From Microbacterium hydrocarbonoxydans (GTDB lineage Bacteria > Actinomycetota > Actinomycetes > Actinomycetales > Microbacteriaceae): DNA of 64,000 nucleotides. The translations under genes were made by a program, and so were the position numbers. Below, piece after piece: positions 52,509 to 61,796 of the stretch. The stretch covers positions 1,426,001 to 1,490,000 of the forward strand of contig NZ_LR882982.1 of NCBI RefSeq assembly GCF_904831005.1, given 5' to 3'. The notes under the pieces are model-generated. The model worked only from the letters and a program-made list of their open reading frames with translations, had not been told where the DNA came from and made no database searches. The first letter of the stretch is position 1. Every line of letters begins with the position of its first letter.

Positions 52509-53062
52509 GCGCCGCTCGCTTCCTTCACGGCACCGCGCAGTCGGGTGCGGACTCGGGAGAGACGGTTCCGGACGATGGCATGGCTCACGCCGAGCTCCTC
52601 GGCAGCGGCCTGGTATGCGTACCCTTCAGCGGCGCATAGACGGAATATCTCGCGATCGAGCGCATTCAGGGTGCCTATCTCGGCCGTGATCCGTGCCGCC
52701 AGTGCTGCGGTGATCACCTGCTCCTCGACGTCGATCGTCGAAGGGATGGCGTCATCCGGCGCATCCGTCGTGTGCGACCGGTCGCGTCTGCGCTGTCGCA
52801 GCCGGTTCGCAGCCTGAAAACGACAGATCGTCGCAAGCCACGGGAGCAGTGACTCGCCCTGCAGCTCGAGCCCCGGCAGCTTGCGCCACGCGGTGACGAA
52901 CGTCTCCTGCGTCACATCCTCGGCATCGGCGGGGGAGCCGAGCAGCCCGTGCGCGATCCAATAGACCGCACGGACATGCGAGCGGTACAGCTCACGGAAG
53001 GCGCTCTCGTCACCCTTCGCGGCCTGCGCCACCCATCTCTGATCGCTCGTGTGCACGGACAT
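52505..53062 (-). CDS. ECF-family RNA polymerase sigma factor
   Basis: A 185-residue group IV sigma-70. Region 2 (about 10-75) shows DESAFRELYRSHVRAVYWIA and ADAEDVTQETFVTAWRKL, and region 4 (about 125-175) shows LNALDREIFRLCAAEGYAYQAAAEELGVS (in part), the DNA-binding part for the -35 element. The ATG at 53062 with GGAAACGGG upstream is chosen; a GTG at 53089 would add nine residues. The overlapping DUF4349 gene follows, replacing the usual anti-sigma gene. Confidence 0.9.
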   Translation of the reverse strand: MSVHTSDQRWVAQAAKGDESAFRELYRSHVRAVYWIAHGLLGSPADAEDVTQETFVTAWRKLPGLELQGESLLPWLATICRFQAANRLRQRRRDRSHTTDAPDDAIPSTIDVEEQVITAALAARITAEIGTLNALDREIFRLCAAEGYAYQAAAEELGVSHAIVRNRLSRVRTRLRGAVKEASGA

Positions 53063-53187
53063 CCCGTTTCCGTTGTCGGTGTCTCTCACCTGGGAAGTGT
53101 CGGATGACGCCTCATCGTCTCAGATCGTGACCCGGGTCGCATGAACCATTCCGCCATGGCACTCCGGCTCGGGTAGAATCGAGGACG

Positions 53188-53285
53188 CGAGAGGGAGTAT
53201 CCCGCAAGCGCACCCACCGTCATCACGAGCATCGTCATCGCTGCTCCGGTCGTGCGACGCATTCCATGCGTGGGAGAGACTTTCG
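53188..53285 (+). ncRNA. Candidate yybP-ykoY (manganese) riboswitch upstream of terC
   Basis: A closing stem CGAGAG (53188) with CTTTCG (53280) surrounds GGGAGTAT on the 5' side and GGGAGAGA on the 3' side, an internal stem (GCGCAC with GTGCG) and a CCGTCATCACGA segment like the conserved loop. This matches the general layout of yybP-ykoY elements, which often precede terC/alx family genes, as here. I assign it by eye, so sequence alignment to the family profile is needed. Confidence 0.5.
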
Positions 53286-53339
53286 GCAGTTTTCCGACCC
53301 TCCGACTATCCGGCCCCTCCCGAAAGGTGCAGAGCACCC

Positions 53340-54344
53340 TTGGACATCCCTGTCTGGTTCGAGATCACCTCGATGATCGTCCTCACGATCATCCTGATCG
53401 CCGACCTTCTGCTCGTCCGTCTTCGTCCGCATATCCCCTCGACGAAGGAATCCACCCTCTGGGTCGTGTTCTACGTCGGGCTCGCGCTGCTCTTCGCCGT
53501 GCTCCTCGGGAACGTGGCGGGATGGCGCAACGCGGGCGACTTCATCACCGGATGGGCGCTGGAATACAGCCTCTCGATCGACAACCTGTTCGTGTTCGTG
53601 CTGATCATGGCGCAGTTCGCGGTACCGCGACGTCTGCAGCAGCAGGTGCTGATGGTCGGCATCATCATCGCGCTCGTGCTGCGCGGTGCGTTCATCCTCG
53701 TCGGCGTGGCGGTCATCGAGCACTTCTCACCGATCTTCTACATCTTCGGCGCTTTCCTCATCTACACCGCCATCAAGCAGGCGATGCCCGAGGGCGAGCA
53801 TGAAGACGACGTGAAACGCGAGAACTTCATCGTGCGCCTGCTGCGGCGTCGCATCGACATCAGCGAGACCTACGACGGCTCGAAGCTGAGGACCACGGTC
53901 GACGGAAAGCGCATGTGGACGCCGATGGTCATCGTGTTCATCACCATCGGTGTCACCGACCTGATCTTCGCGATCGACTCGATTCCCGCCATCTTCGAGA
54001 TCACGACGAACGGGTTCCTCGTGTTCGCGGCGAACATCTTCGCTCTCATGGGTCTTCGACAGCTCTACTTCCTGCTGGGCGACCTGCTCGACCGTCTGCG
54101 CTACCTGCACTACGGCATCGCGGTCATCCTCGGCTTCATCGGCATCAAGCTGATCCTGCACGCCCTGCACGAGAACGAGCTGCCGTTCATCAATGGTGGT
54201 CAGCACGTGGAATGGGTGCCCGAGATCGACAACCTCGTCTCGCTCGGCGTCATCATCGTGTCGATGACAGTGGCCACAGTGGCGAGCCTCATCGCCGCAT
54301 CGCGCGAGAAGTCGGCGGCGAAGAGGGCCGTCCTCCGCGACTAG
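53340..54344 (+). CDS. TerC family membrane protein (Alx-like)
   Basis: A 334-residue integral membrane protein of the TerC/Alx family with about nine hydrophobic segments. Conserved acidic residues in membrane helices are visible in EYSLSIDNLFVFVLIM and IGVTDLIFAIDSIPAIFEIT. Family members are linked to tellurite resistance or, for Alx/YkoY-type proteins, manganese export, possibly to metalate exported enzymes. The start is TTG at 53340 behind GAAAGG, giving the usual beginning MDIPVWFEITSM. A manganese-type riboswitch candidate lies 55 bases upstream, favouring a manganese role here. Confidence 0.9.
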   Translation: MDIPVWFEITSMIVLTIILIADLLLVRLRPHIPSTKESTLWVVFYVGLALLFAVLLGNVAGWRNAGDFITGWALEYSLSIDNLFVFVLIMAQFAVPRRLQQQVLMVGIIIALVLRGAFILVGVAVIEHFSPIFYIFGAFLIYTAIKQAMPEGEHEDDVKRENFIVRLLRRRIDISETYDGSKLRTTVDGKRMWTPMVIVFITIGVTDLIFAIDSIPAIFEITTNGFLVFAANIFALMGLRQLYFLLGDLLDRLRYLHYGIAVILGFIGIKLILHALHENELPFINGGQHVEWVPEIDNLVSLGVIIVSMTVATVASLIAASREKSAAKRAVLRD

Positions 54345-54348
54345 ACGC

Positions 54349-54942
54349 TCACGGCGACGACCACAGCAGCTCGGCCTCGAGGGTCATGTCGATGATCTGG
54401 CGCAGCAGTCCGCCGGTCGTCGTCGACTGCAACAGTGTGTACCGGTCGTATTCACCCAGAGGGGCGATCGCAGCGAGCTGCCAGGATGCGGCGAGCGGGT
54501 CGTCGGACAGCTCGATGTCCGCGTCCCACGGCGAGTCCGACCGCGCGAGCACACGCCGGACGATCGCCTCGGCCTCAGCGCGCATCGGCGCCAGTGCGTC
54601 GTTCCAGGTCAGCTCCGGCGACAGCGCGACCGATGCACCCGGATGGGGCGCGTCTTCGGTCCAACGCTCGACGGTGAAGCGCGACGTGCCGACGGCGACG
54701 ATCTGCAGCGCGTCCGCCGCGGCCGTGACGTTGACGAGCCGGGCCAGAGTCCCCACACGATTGCGCCGGTCGCCGCCGCCGACCTCGTGCCCCCGCTCGA
54801 TGAGCACCACCCCGAAGTGCGGCTCGCTCTCGTCGAGAAGGCGCCCGATCATCGTGAGGTAGCGCGGTTCGAACACGCGGAGCGGGAGCGGTGTGTGGGG
54901 GAACAGCACCGATCCGAGCGGGAACATCGGTATCTCGGACAT
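54349..54942 (-). CDS. LON peptidase substrate-binding domain protein
   Basis: A 197-residue protein with only the N-terminal domain of Lon protease, starting IPMFPLGSVLFPHTPLPLRVFEPRYLTMIG (in part). It has no ATPase or protease part. The family is widespread and its role is unknown; peptide or unfolded-protein binding is assumed. ATG at 54942 gives this typical start. It is divergent from the DUF427 gene (36 bases) and converges with terC. Confidence 0.87.
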   Translation of the reverse strand: MSEIPMFPLGSVLFPHTPLPLRVFEPRYLTMIGRLLDESEPHFGVVLIERGHEVGGGDRRNRVGTLARLVNVTAAADALQIVAVGTSRFTVERWTEDAPHPGASVALSPELTWNDALAPMRAEAEAIVRRVLARSDSPWDADIELSDDPLAASWQLAAIAPLGEYDRYTLLQSTTTGGLLRQIIDMTLEAELLWSSP

Positions 54943-54978
54943 GACCCCAGTCAACACCGCGAGACGTACAGTGAGAAG

Positions 54979-55476
54979 ATGCGCAGACCGTCACCTGTCG
55001 TCCCCTCCGTCGGTCAGGAATCCGTGTGGGACTATCCGCGTCCGCCGAGGATCGAGCTCGTCGCCGAACGCCTCACGATACGGCTCGGAGGCGAGCTGAT
55101 CGCGGATACGCACAATGGGGTGCGCGTGCTCGAGACGAGCCACCCTCCCGTGTACTATCTGCCGATCGAAGACTTCCTGGCGGGCTCGCTGTCGGACGCG
55201 CCGGGCTCGTCGTTCTGCGAGTTCAAGGGCGCTGCGCGCTATCTCGATGTGCGAGGCGGCGACCTGGTTGCGGCGGGAGCGGCATGGAACTACCCGAACC
55301 CTTCGCGAGGCTTCGAGATGCTGGCTGACCGGGTCGCGGTGTACGCAGGTCCGATGGATGAGTGCACCGTCGGGGACGAGGTCGTCATGCCGCAGCCCGG
55401 CGGGTTCTACGGGGGCTGGATCAACTCCGCAGTGGTCGGCCCGTTCAAGGGCTCGCCCGGCACCATGGGCTGGTGA
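54979..55476 (+). CDS. DUF427 domain protein
   Basis: A 165-residue protein with the DUF427 fold: ESVWDYPRPPRIELVAERLTIRLGGELIADT (in part) at the start, PPVYYLPIEDF in the middle and YAGPMDECTVGDEVV in the C-terminal half, ending GGFYGGWINSAVVGPFKG. No catalytic role is established for the family. It is soluble and has no signal peptide. It stands divergent from the LON-domain gene. Confidence 0.85.
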   Translation: MRRPSPVVPSVGQESVWDYPRPPRIELVAERLTIRLGGELIADTHNGVRVLETSHPPVYYLPIEDFLAGSLSDAPGSSFCEFKGAARYLDVRGGDLVAAGAAWNYPNPSRGFEMLADRVAVYAGPMDECTVGDEVVMPQPGGFYGGWINSAVVGPFKGSPGTMGW

Positions 55477-55495
55477 CCCTGCGCGCGTCCAGTCG

Positions 55496-56809
55496 TCAGA
55501 ACGCGCGCAGATTCGCCTGGAGCCCGCCGTCGACGTAGTCACGGCGCAGGATGCCGCGGCGCCGCAGCACGGGCACGAGCTCGTCGAGTGTGCGGTGGAG
55601 CGTGACCGGGTGGAAGTCGCCCCATAGCAGGACGCCGTCGTTTCCCCACTCGCCCAGCTCCTCGATCAGGTCGGCGAACTCCTCTGCCGTGCCGACGAAG
55701 CCCGAGCGATCGGTGATGCGACCTGTGCGCGCGAGAGCGGTGAGGTGGGCTCGCAGGGGCGCGTCTTCGCCGCGATCGCCGATCAGGCGCTGGATGCTGC
55801 CTCGCGACACGTGCTCGCCGAAGATCGCGGGATCGAGAGGCCTGTCGAGGTCGAGCGCCGTCAGATCGGTCTCGAGATCGCTGGACTGCTTGCGGGCGAT
55901 CTGCACGAGTGCGGCATCATCGGGGTGAGCGGAGGCGGAGACCACGCGGTCGGCCTCTTCCGCCGATGAGGTGATCACGGGTTGGATCGCGAACAGGATC
56001 TTGATGTCCGAAGGCGCACGACCGGCGGCGATCGCCGCATCGTGGATCTTGGCGCGATAGGCGCGCACGGACGTCTCGTCCAGTGGCGCGAGAGCGAGCT
56101 GCACATCGGAGTTGGCACCTGCGAACCCGAGGCCGCGACCCGATCCGCCGGGGGAGACGATCGACGGTTCTCCGTCTGTGAACGGCATCGCGTTCAGAGG
56201 ACCGTCGAACGCGAAGTGCTCTCCTCGATGCTGCACGGCGTGCAGCTTCGACCCATCGGCGAAGACGCCGGAGTCTCGATCGCGGATCAGCGCGCCGTCG
56301 CCCCAGCTGCGCCAGAGCGCGCGGATGCCGGCGAGCCATTCCTCCGCCCGGTCGTAGGCCGCATCATGCCCGAGCTGCTCCGCGGCCGAGAAGTGACGCG
56401 CGCTGCCGGTGTCGGTCACCACATTGAGTCCGAGGCGGTGACCGCTGAGGTGCTGCAGTGTCGAGAACTGTCGTGCCGCGGTGTAGGGCAGATACGCTGC
56501 GGGATTCACGGTCGGCACGACCCCGAGGCGTCGTGTCGCCTGGAAGATGTACGGTGCGAGCAGGAGCGGGTCGTGCTTGGGGCCGCCGAAGGCATGGCGA
56601 ACCCGCAGATCGATGGTGTCGGGTGAACCGAGCGACGGCGCGTCCTCGATGATGACGAGATCGAACCCCGCCTGCTCGAGCGTGCGGGCCGCCTCCTGAT
56701 AGATCTCAGGACGGGTCCAGTCGTAGTCCCAGTCCAGCGATGGATATCCCCATCCCTGAGGGCCGAAGCCGCGCGCCAGGAACCACCCGAAGTGCTGGGG
56801 CCGGGTCAT
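55496..56809 (-). CDS. LLM-class flavin-dependent monooxygenase (NtaA/SnaA/DmoA/SoxA family)
   Basis: A 437-residue bacterial-luciferase-like enzyme that uses FMNH2 from a separate reductase. Family marks are [50 protein letters not shown] (in part), and [15 protein letters not shown]. NtaA/DmoA-like enzymes oxidise nitrilotriacetate, dimethyl sulfide, dibenzothiophene sulfone and similar compounds. Its start overlaps the stop of metY by four bases, linking it to sulfur metabolism and making an organosulfur substrate the most plausible. No flavin reductase gene is adjacent. Confidence 0.87.
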   Translation of the reverse strand: MTRPQHFGWFLARGFGPQGWGYPSLDWDYDWTRPEIYQEAARTLEQAGFDLVIIEDAPSLGSPDTIDLRVRHAFGGPKHDPLLLAPYIFQATRRLGVVPTVNPAAYLPYTAARQFSTLQHLSGHRLGLNVVTDTGSARHFSAAEQLGHDAAYDRAEEWLAGIRALWRSWGDGALIRDRDSGVFADGSKLHAVQHRGEHFAFDGPLNAMPFTDGEPSIVSPGGSGRGLGFAGANSDVQLALAPLDETSVRAYRAKIHDAAIAAGRAPSDIKILFAIQPVITSSAEEADRVVSASAHPDDAALVQIARKQSSDLETDLTALDLDRPLDPAIFGEHVSRGSIQRLIGDRGEDAPLRAHLTALARTGRITDRSGFVGTAEEFADLIEELGEWGNDGVLLWGDFHPVTLHRTLDELVPVLRRRGILRRDYVDGGLQANLRAF

Positions 56810-58101
56810 GCGACGGCCTCTCGCGCCGGTTCCAGAACCCGGGCGAGGTCGGCGATCAGATCGGCGACGTCTTCGATCCCGATCGACAGTCGCAGGGTTC
56901 CAGGCTGCACTCCGAGGATGTCGCGCTCCTCAGGCGTTCGATGCGAGTGGCTGGTTGTCGCGGGGTGCAGCACCAGCGAGCGCACGTCGCCGATGTGCGT
57001 CATATGGGTGAAGACCTCGACGCTCTCGACGAAGTCGCGGGCCGCGTCGATTCCGCCGCGGAGCGTGAAGGTGAAGATCGATCCGTGTCCGCCCGCGAGG
57101 TACTTCTGGGCGAGGCGGTGGTCGGGATGCGTGTCGAGGCCGACGTAGTCGACGCTCTCGACCGCCTCCTGAGCGGCGAGCCACCGAGCGACCTCGAGCG
57201 CATTCCGCGACTGGCGCTCGACCCGCAGGCCCAGTGTCTCGGCACCCTGGCCGATCAGGAAGGCGTTGAGAGGGGAGGGGGAAGCGCCGAAGCGCGGAGC
57301 GACCGACTCACGGGCGTACGCGATGCGAGCGTTGCCGCCGTGGCGCGAAGCGACGCTCGCGAGCCCGCCGCGACCCGGAAGAACGAGATGCGGGGCATTG
57401 TGCCCTGCCTTCGCCGCGTCGAAGCGACCGTCGTCGAGGATCACGCCGCCGAGCACCGACCCGTGGCCGGCGAGGAACTTCGATGCGGAGTGCACGACCA
57501 TGGCGGCGCCGTGCTCGAGCGGACGAAGGAGATAGGGCGTCGCGAGCGTGTTGTCCACGATGAGCGGGATGGCGAACTCGTCGGCGATCGCGCTCACGGC
57601 CGAGATGTCGAGGATGTCGTTGCGGGCGTTCGCGATCGACTCGCCGAAGAGGGCGCGCGTGGTGGGGCGGATCGCATCTCGCCATGCCTCGGGATCGGCG
57701 ATGTCGTCGATGAAGGTCGTCTCGATGCCGAGGCGGGCGAGGTTGTCGAGCAGCAGACCCCTGGTGCCCTCGTAGATGTGCGTCGACGAGACGATGTGAT
57801 CGCCCGCTCCGGCGACGGTCAGCAGCGCCGTGACGACCGCGGCCTGGCCGCTCGCCACGAGCACCGCCTCGGCGGCGGATTCGAGAGCGGCGAGCTGCCG
57901 CTCCACGGCGTGCACCGTCGGGTTGCCGGTGCGCGTGTATCCGAATCCCGCTCCCGTGCCGAAGTGATGGGTGGCGTGGTCGAAGTCGTCGAACTCGAAG
58001 CCGGCCGTCAGATATATGGGCGTCGCCCTCGACGATGCGGGTCCCTGATTCCGGGCGGCGTGGACGGCTCTCGTGGCGAAGCCGGTGCTGTCGTCGCTCA
58101 T
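56806..58101 (-). CDS. metY: O-acetylhomoserine/O-acetylserine sulfhydrylase (MetY-type)
   Basis: A 431-residue PLP enzyme of the Cys/Met-metabolism family. The lysine that binds PLP is K208 in [12 protein letters not shown], and [16 protein letters not shown] and [13 protein letters not shown] are standard. The C-terminal [18 protein letters not shown] supports MetY over cystathionine enzymes. It makes homocysteine from O-acetylhomoserine and sulfide. It heads a two-gene unit with the flavin monooxygenase, which could supply sulfite or sulfide from organic sulfur. No S-box or SAM-binding leader was found in the 186-base gap. Confidence 0.9.
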   Translation of the reverse strand: MSDDSTGFATRAVHAARNQGPASSRATPIYLTAGFEFDDFDHATHHFGTGAGFGYTRTGNPTVHAVERQLAALESAAEAVLVASGQAAVVTALLTVAGAGDHIVSSTHIYEGTRGLLLDNLARLGIETTFIDDIADPEAWRDAIRPTTRALFGESIANARNDILDISAVSAIADEFAIPLIVDNTLATPYLLRPLEHGAAMVVHSASKFLAGHGSVLGGVILDDGRFDAAKAGHNAPHLVLPGRGGLASVASRHGGNARIAYARESVAPRFGASPSPLNAFLIGQGAETLGLRVERQSRNALEVARWLAAQEAVESVDYVGLDTHPDHRLAQKYLAGGHGSIFTFTLRGGIDAARDFVESVEVFTHMTHIGDVRSLVLHPATTSHSHRTPEERDILGVQPGTLRLSIGIEDVADLIADLARVLEPAREAVA

Positions 58102-58181
58102 GCGGTGCCTCTCGAAGGTGCGGGTGACAGTAGCGTGTCACGCGGCGACTCCGGGCGCTGCAGCGGTGGTAATCTGACGTC

Positions 58182-58229
58182 ATGCGGATCGTGCTCCTTC
58201 TTAGCGGCCGCGACGAGATCTCGTTCTGA
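58182..58229 (+). CDS. Leucine leader peptide of the leuCD operon
   Basis: A 15-codon open frame, [15 protein letters not shown], too short for automatic calling. Three consecutive leucine codons (CTC CTT CTT at 58194-58202) come after valine and isoleucine codons, and the following hairpin includes its last codons. It lies 58 bases before leuC. Leader peptides rich in the product amino acid are the standard sign of ribosome-mediated attenuation of leucine genes. The ribosome-binding site is not strong. Confidence 0.78.
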   Translation: MRIVLLLSGRDEISF

Positions 58230-58246
58230 GCCCCTCCTCGTCGCGG
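58208..58246 (+). promoter_or_regulatory. Attenuator hairpin in the leuC leader
   Basis: A perfect ten-base stem (CCGCGACGAG at 58208-58217 with CTCGTCGCGG at 58237-58246). The left arm begins five bases after the last leucine codon and the leader stop lies in its loop, so a ribosome stalled at those codons would cover it. No T-run follows the stem. CTCCT in the leucine codons (58194-58198) can also pair with the leuC ribosome site AGGAG (58276-58280), hinting at a translational version of control. Confidence 0.65.
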
Positions 58247-58287
58247 AGTCCATCGTGGGCCGAACCGCCAGCTTCAGGAGACACGCA

Positions 58288-59769
58288 ATGAACACCCCCG
58301 CAGCAGACACTGCTCCCGTACGGCCCAGGACCCTCGCCGAGAAGGTGTGGGACGACCATCTCGTCGTCAAGGGCGAGAACGGCGAGCCGGACCTCATCTA
58401 CATCGACCTGCACCTCGTGCACGAGGTGACCAGTCCGCAGGCGTTCGACGGACTGCGTTCCGAGGGGCGTCCGCTGCGTCGCCTCGACCTGACGATCGCC
58501 ACGGAAGACCACAACACCCCCACGTGGGACATCGACAAGCCCATCGCCGACCTCACGAGCCGCACGCAGATCGAGACACTGCGCCGCAACGCCACCGAGT
58601 TCGGCGTGCGCCTGCATTCGCTCGGTGACGCAGAGCAGGGCATCGTGCACGTCGTGGGACCACAGCTCGGTCTCACGATGCCCGGTATCACGGTGGTCTG
58701 CGGTGACTCGCACACCTCGACGCACGGTGCGTTCGGGGCCATGGCGTTCGGCATCGGCACGAGCGAGGTCGAGCACGTGATGGCGACCCAGACCCTGCCG
58801 CTCAAGCCGTTCAAGACGATGGCGATCAACGTGGAGGGAACGCTGCGTCCCGGTGTCACCGCGAAGGACATCATCCTCGCCGTCATCGCGAAGATCACGA
58901 CCGGCGGCGGCCAGGGCTACGTCCTGGAGTTCCGCGGCAGCGCCATTCGCGCTCTGTCGATGGAGGGTCGGATGACGATCTGCAACATGTCGATCGAGGC
59001 CGGCGCTCGCGCCGGCATGGTCGCGCCCGACGAGACGACCTTCGAGTACCTGAAGGGTCGCCCGCACGCCCCGAAGGGTCAGGACTGGAACGACGCGGTC
59101 GCCTATTGGCGCACACTGCCGACCGACGAGGGAGCGACGTTCGACGCCGAGGTCTTCATCGATGCCGACGAGCTCGAGCCGTTCGTGACCTGGGGCACCA
59201 ATCCGGGGCAGGGCAGCTCGCTGTCGGCTGCTGTCCCGAATCCGGCCGACATCGCCGACGCCAACGAGCGCGCAGCGGCCGAACGGGCACTCGAGTACAT
59301 GGATCTCGTGCCGGGAACGCCCCTCAAGGACGTGCCCGTGGACGCCGTCTTCATGGGCTCGTGCACCAACAGCCGCATCGAGGACCTGCGCGCTTTCGCT
59401 TCGATCGTGAAGGGCAAGAAGAAGGCCGACGGCGTGCGCGTCATGGTCGTTCCCGGCTCTGCCCGAGTGCGCCTCGAAGCGGAAGCGGAGGGACTCGACC
59501 AGGTCATCAAGGACTTCGGTGCCGAGTGGCGGTTCGCCGGGTGCTCCATGTGCCTCGGGATGAACCCCGATCAACTGGCTCCGGGCGAGCGCTGCGCATC
59601 GACCTCCAACCGCAACTTCGAGGGCCGACAGGGCAAGGGCGGTCGCACGCACCTGGTGTCGCCGCTAGTCGCTGCCGCGACAGCGATCCGTGGCACGCTC
59701 TCGAGTCCCAGCGACCTGTCGAACGAGCAACCCGTCGCCGCGGGTGCGACCACGGACGGAGCCTTCTGA
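58288..59769 (+). CDS. leuC: 3-isopropylmalate dehydratase, large subunit
   Basis: A 493-residue aconitase-fold protein that isomerises 2- to 3-isopropylmalate. The 4Fe-4S ligands are C359 ([10 protein letters not shown]), C419 and C422 (GCSMCLGMN). The start at 58288 with AGGAG upstream is chosen; a large open frame runs back to 56740 but is antisense to metY. The leucine leader peptide precedes it. leuD follows with a one-base overlap. Confidence 0.96.
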   Translation: MNTPAADTAPVRPRTLAEKVWDDHLVVKGENGEPDLIYIDLHLVHEVTSPQAFDGLRSEGRPLRRLDLTIATEDHNTPTWDIDKPIADLTSRTQIETLRRNATEFGVRLHSLGDAEQGIVHVVGPQLGLTMPGITVVCGDSHTSTHGAFGAMAFGIGTSEVEHVMATQTLPLKPFKTMAINVEGTLRPGVTAKDIILAVIAKITTGGGQGYVLEFRGSAIRALSMEGRMTICNMSIEAGARAGMVAPDETTFEYLKGRPHAPKGQDWNDAVAYWRTLPTDEGATFDAEVFIDADELEPFVTWGTNPGQGSSLSAAVPNPADIADANERAAAERALEYMDLVPGTPLKDVPVDAVFMGSCTNSRIEDLRAFASIVKGKKKADGVRVMVVPGSARVRLEAEAEGLDQVIKDFGAEWRFAGCSMCLGMNPDQLAPGERCASTSNRNFEGRQGKGGRTHLVSPLVAAATAIRGTLSSPSDLSNEQPVAAGATTDGAF

Positions 59770-60365
59770 TGGAGAAGTTCACCACTCATACCGGTATCGC
59801 CGCGCCGCTGAAGCGCTCGAACGTCGACACCGATCAGATCATCCCGGCGGTGTTCCTGAAGCGCGTCACGAAGACCGGCTTCGAGGACGCCCTCTTTCAC
59901 GGATGGCGACAGGACCCCGACTTCGTGCTGAATCAGCCCGCATTCCAGGGCGCCTCGGTGCTCGTCGCCGGCCCTGATTTCGGCACGGGGTCGAGCCGTG
60001 AGCACGCGGTGTGGGCGCTGCGCGATTTCGGCTTCAGTGTGGTTCTCAGCCCGCGCTTCGCCGACATCTTCCGCGGGAACTCCGGCAAGCAGGGCCTGCT
60101 CGCCGCGACGATCTCAGAGGAGGATCTCGAGCGCATCTGGGCCGAGATCGACCGGAATCCCGGGGCTCGGATCACTGTGGATCTCGAGGGGCGCGTCGCG
60201 TCGATCGGCGATATCCAGGCTGACCTCGGTATCGACGATTACACTAGATGGCGGCTCCTCGAAGGGCTCGATGACATCGGGCTCACCCTGCGCAACGAAG
60301 ACAAGATCGCGCAGTTCGAGGCCCGACGCGAGTCGTGGCGGCCCCGCACCCTTCCCGTTCAGTAG
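59769..60365 (+). CDS. leuD: 3-isopropylmalate dehydratase, small subunit
   Basis: A 198-residue small subunit (swivelling domain) with [21 protein letters not shown], the substrate-binding signature, near residue 68. It begins [20 protein letters not shown], typical for LeuD. The ATG shares one base with the leuC stop (TGATG). Together they form the isopropylmalate isomerase. It is followed by a modest GGGCGGGT/ACCCGCCC hairpin (60372-60400) before murA. Confidence 0.95.
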   Translation: MEKFTTHTGIAAPLKRSNVDTDQIIPAVFLKRVTKTGFEDALFHGWRQDPDFVLNQPAFQGASVLVAGPDFGTGSSREHAVWALRDFGFSVVLSPRFADIFRGNSGKQGLLAATISEEDLERIWAEIDRNPGARITVDLEGRVASIGDIQADLGIDDYTRWRLLEGLDDIGLTLRNEDKIAQFEARRESWRPRTLPVQ

Positions 60366-60428
60366 ACGGCGGGGCGGGTGAGCTGAAGGGCGACCCGCCC
60401 TGATTCCCCTGAATGAAGTGAGGCCCGA

Positions 60429-61796
60429 ATGACGACACCCGTGCGCGACGCTCTCCCCGACGGAGCACCCGCTCTCACCGGAGACGTCCTCGCCATTCGC
60501 GGAGGGCGTCCGCTTCGCGGACGCGTCGACGTCAAGGGCGCGAAGAACCTCGCGACGAAGGCGATGGTCGCCACCCTCCTGGGTGAGACGGCGAGCACGC
60601 TGCGCGATGTTCCCGATCTCAGCGATGTCGCCGTGGTGCGCTCGCTGCTCGAGGTGCACGGTGTGCAGGTCAACCCGGGCGACGAGCCCGGCTCGCTGGT
60701 GTTCGACCCCGTAGGCGTCGAGTCGGCGCACTTCGAGGAGATCGACGCCCACGCCGGTGCATCCCGCATTCCGATCCTGTTCTGCGGCCCGCTCCTGCAC
60801 CGTCTCGGACAGGCGTTCATCCCGGATCTCGGCGGCTGCCGTATCGGTGACCGACCGATCGACTTCCACCTCGATGCCCTGCGCAAGTTCGGCGCCGTGG
60901 TCGAGAAGCTGCCGAGCGGCATCCGTCTCTCGACCGGGGGCTCGCGGTTGCACGGAGCCAAGATCCACCTGCCGTACCCGAGCGTCGGCGCCACCGAGCA
61001 GGTACTGCTCACCGCGGTGCGCGCCGAGGGCACGACCGAGCTGCGCAATGCGGCCATCGAGCCTGAGATCATGGATCTGATCGCGGTGCTCCAGAAGATG
61101 GGCGCGATCATCTCCTACGAGCCGAACCGGGTGATCCTCATCGAGGGCGTCGAGAAGCTCCGTGGATACGACCACCGGTCGATCTTCGACCGCAACGAGG
61201 CAGCCTCGTGGGCGTCTGCAGCACTCGCGACCGACGGAGAGATCTTCGTCGGCGGCGCCAAGCAGCAGGAGATGCTGACGTTCCTCAACGTCTTCCGCAA
61301 GGCCGGCGGCTGGTTCGACATCCAGGAGGACGGGATCCTCTTCCGACGCGAGGGCGAGCTTAAGCCGGTGATCGTCGAGACCGATGTGCATCCCGGCTTC
61401 ATGACCGACTGGCAGCAGCCTCTCGTGGTGGCTCTGACCCAGGCGAACGGGCGCTCCGTCGTGCATGAGACGGTGTACGAGAACCGCATGGGCTTCACCG
61501 ATGCGCTGGTCAAGATGGGTGCCGACATCGTCGTTCACCCGAGGGGACTGCAGGACGGACCCCGTCGGGTGCCGCGCCGCGATCTCGAGCAGGCCGCGGT
61601 GATCACCGGACCGACGCCGCTGCATGGCGCCGACATCGTGGTGCCCGATCTTCGCGGCGGCTACAGCCACGTGATCGCCGCACTGACCGCGGAGGGCGAG
61701 TCGAAGGTCTCCGGAGTCGACATCCTCAGCCGCGGATACGAGAAGTTCCTCGCCAAGCTCGACGCACTCGGCGCCGACTTCGACGTCATCCGGTGA
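60429..61796 (+). CDS. murA: UDP-N-acetylglucosamine 1-carboxyvinyltransferase
   Basis: A 455-residue MurA that adds enolpyruvate from PEP to UDP-GlcNAc in the first committed step of peptidoglycan synthesis. The fosfomycin-target cysteine is present: C137 in LGGCRIGDRP. The N-terminal GRVDVKGAKNLATKAMVATLL holds the catalytic lysine-asparagine pair. In mycobacteria this position is an aspartate and gives fosfomycin resistance, but here it is cysteine. Its stop overlaps the plsC start (GTGA). Confidence 0.95.
   Translation: MTTPVRDALPDGAPALTGDVLAIRGGRPLRGRVDVKGAKNLATKAMVATLLGETASTLRDVPDLSDVAVVRSLLEVHGVQVNPGDEPGSLVFDPVGVESAHFEEIDAHAGASRIPILFCGPLLHRLGQAFIPDLGGCRIGDRPIDFHLDALRKFGAVVEKLPSGIRLSTGGSRLHGAKIHLPYPSVGATEQVLLTAVRAEGTTELRNAAIEPEIMDLIAVLQKMGAIISYEPNRVILIEGVEKLRGYDHRSIFDRNEAASWASAALATDGEIFVGGAKQQEMLTFLNVFRKAGGWFDIQEDGILFRREGELKPVIVETDVHPGFMTDWQQPLVVALTQANGRSVVHETVYENRMGFTDALVKMGADIVVHPRGLQDGPRRVPRRDLEQAAVITGPTPLHGADIVVPDLRGGYSHVIAALTAEGESKVSGVDILSRGYEKFLAKLDALGADFDVIR

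Noticed and set aside
58102..58181. SAM or S-box type riboswitch in front of metY
   Set aside because: No conserved core or long stem could be recognised on the minus strand in this short gap.
56740..58287. Upstream extension of the leuC frame by more than 500 codons
   Set aside because: It overlaps metY and the monooxygenase in antisense and lacks conserved sequence; leuC has a well-placed start and ribosome site at 58288.
60366..60428. Strong terminator between leuD and murA
   Set aside because: A GGGCGGGT/ACCCGCCC stem is present but is short, with a 13-base loop and no T-run, so it was mentioned only under leuD.
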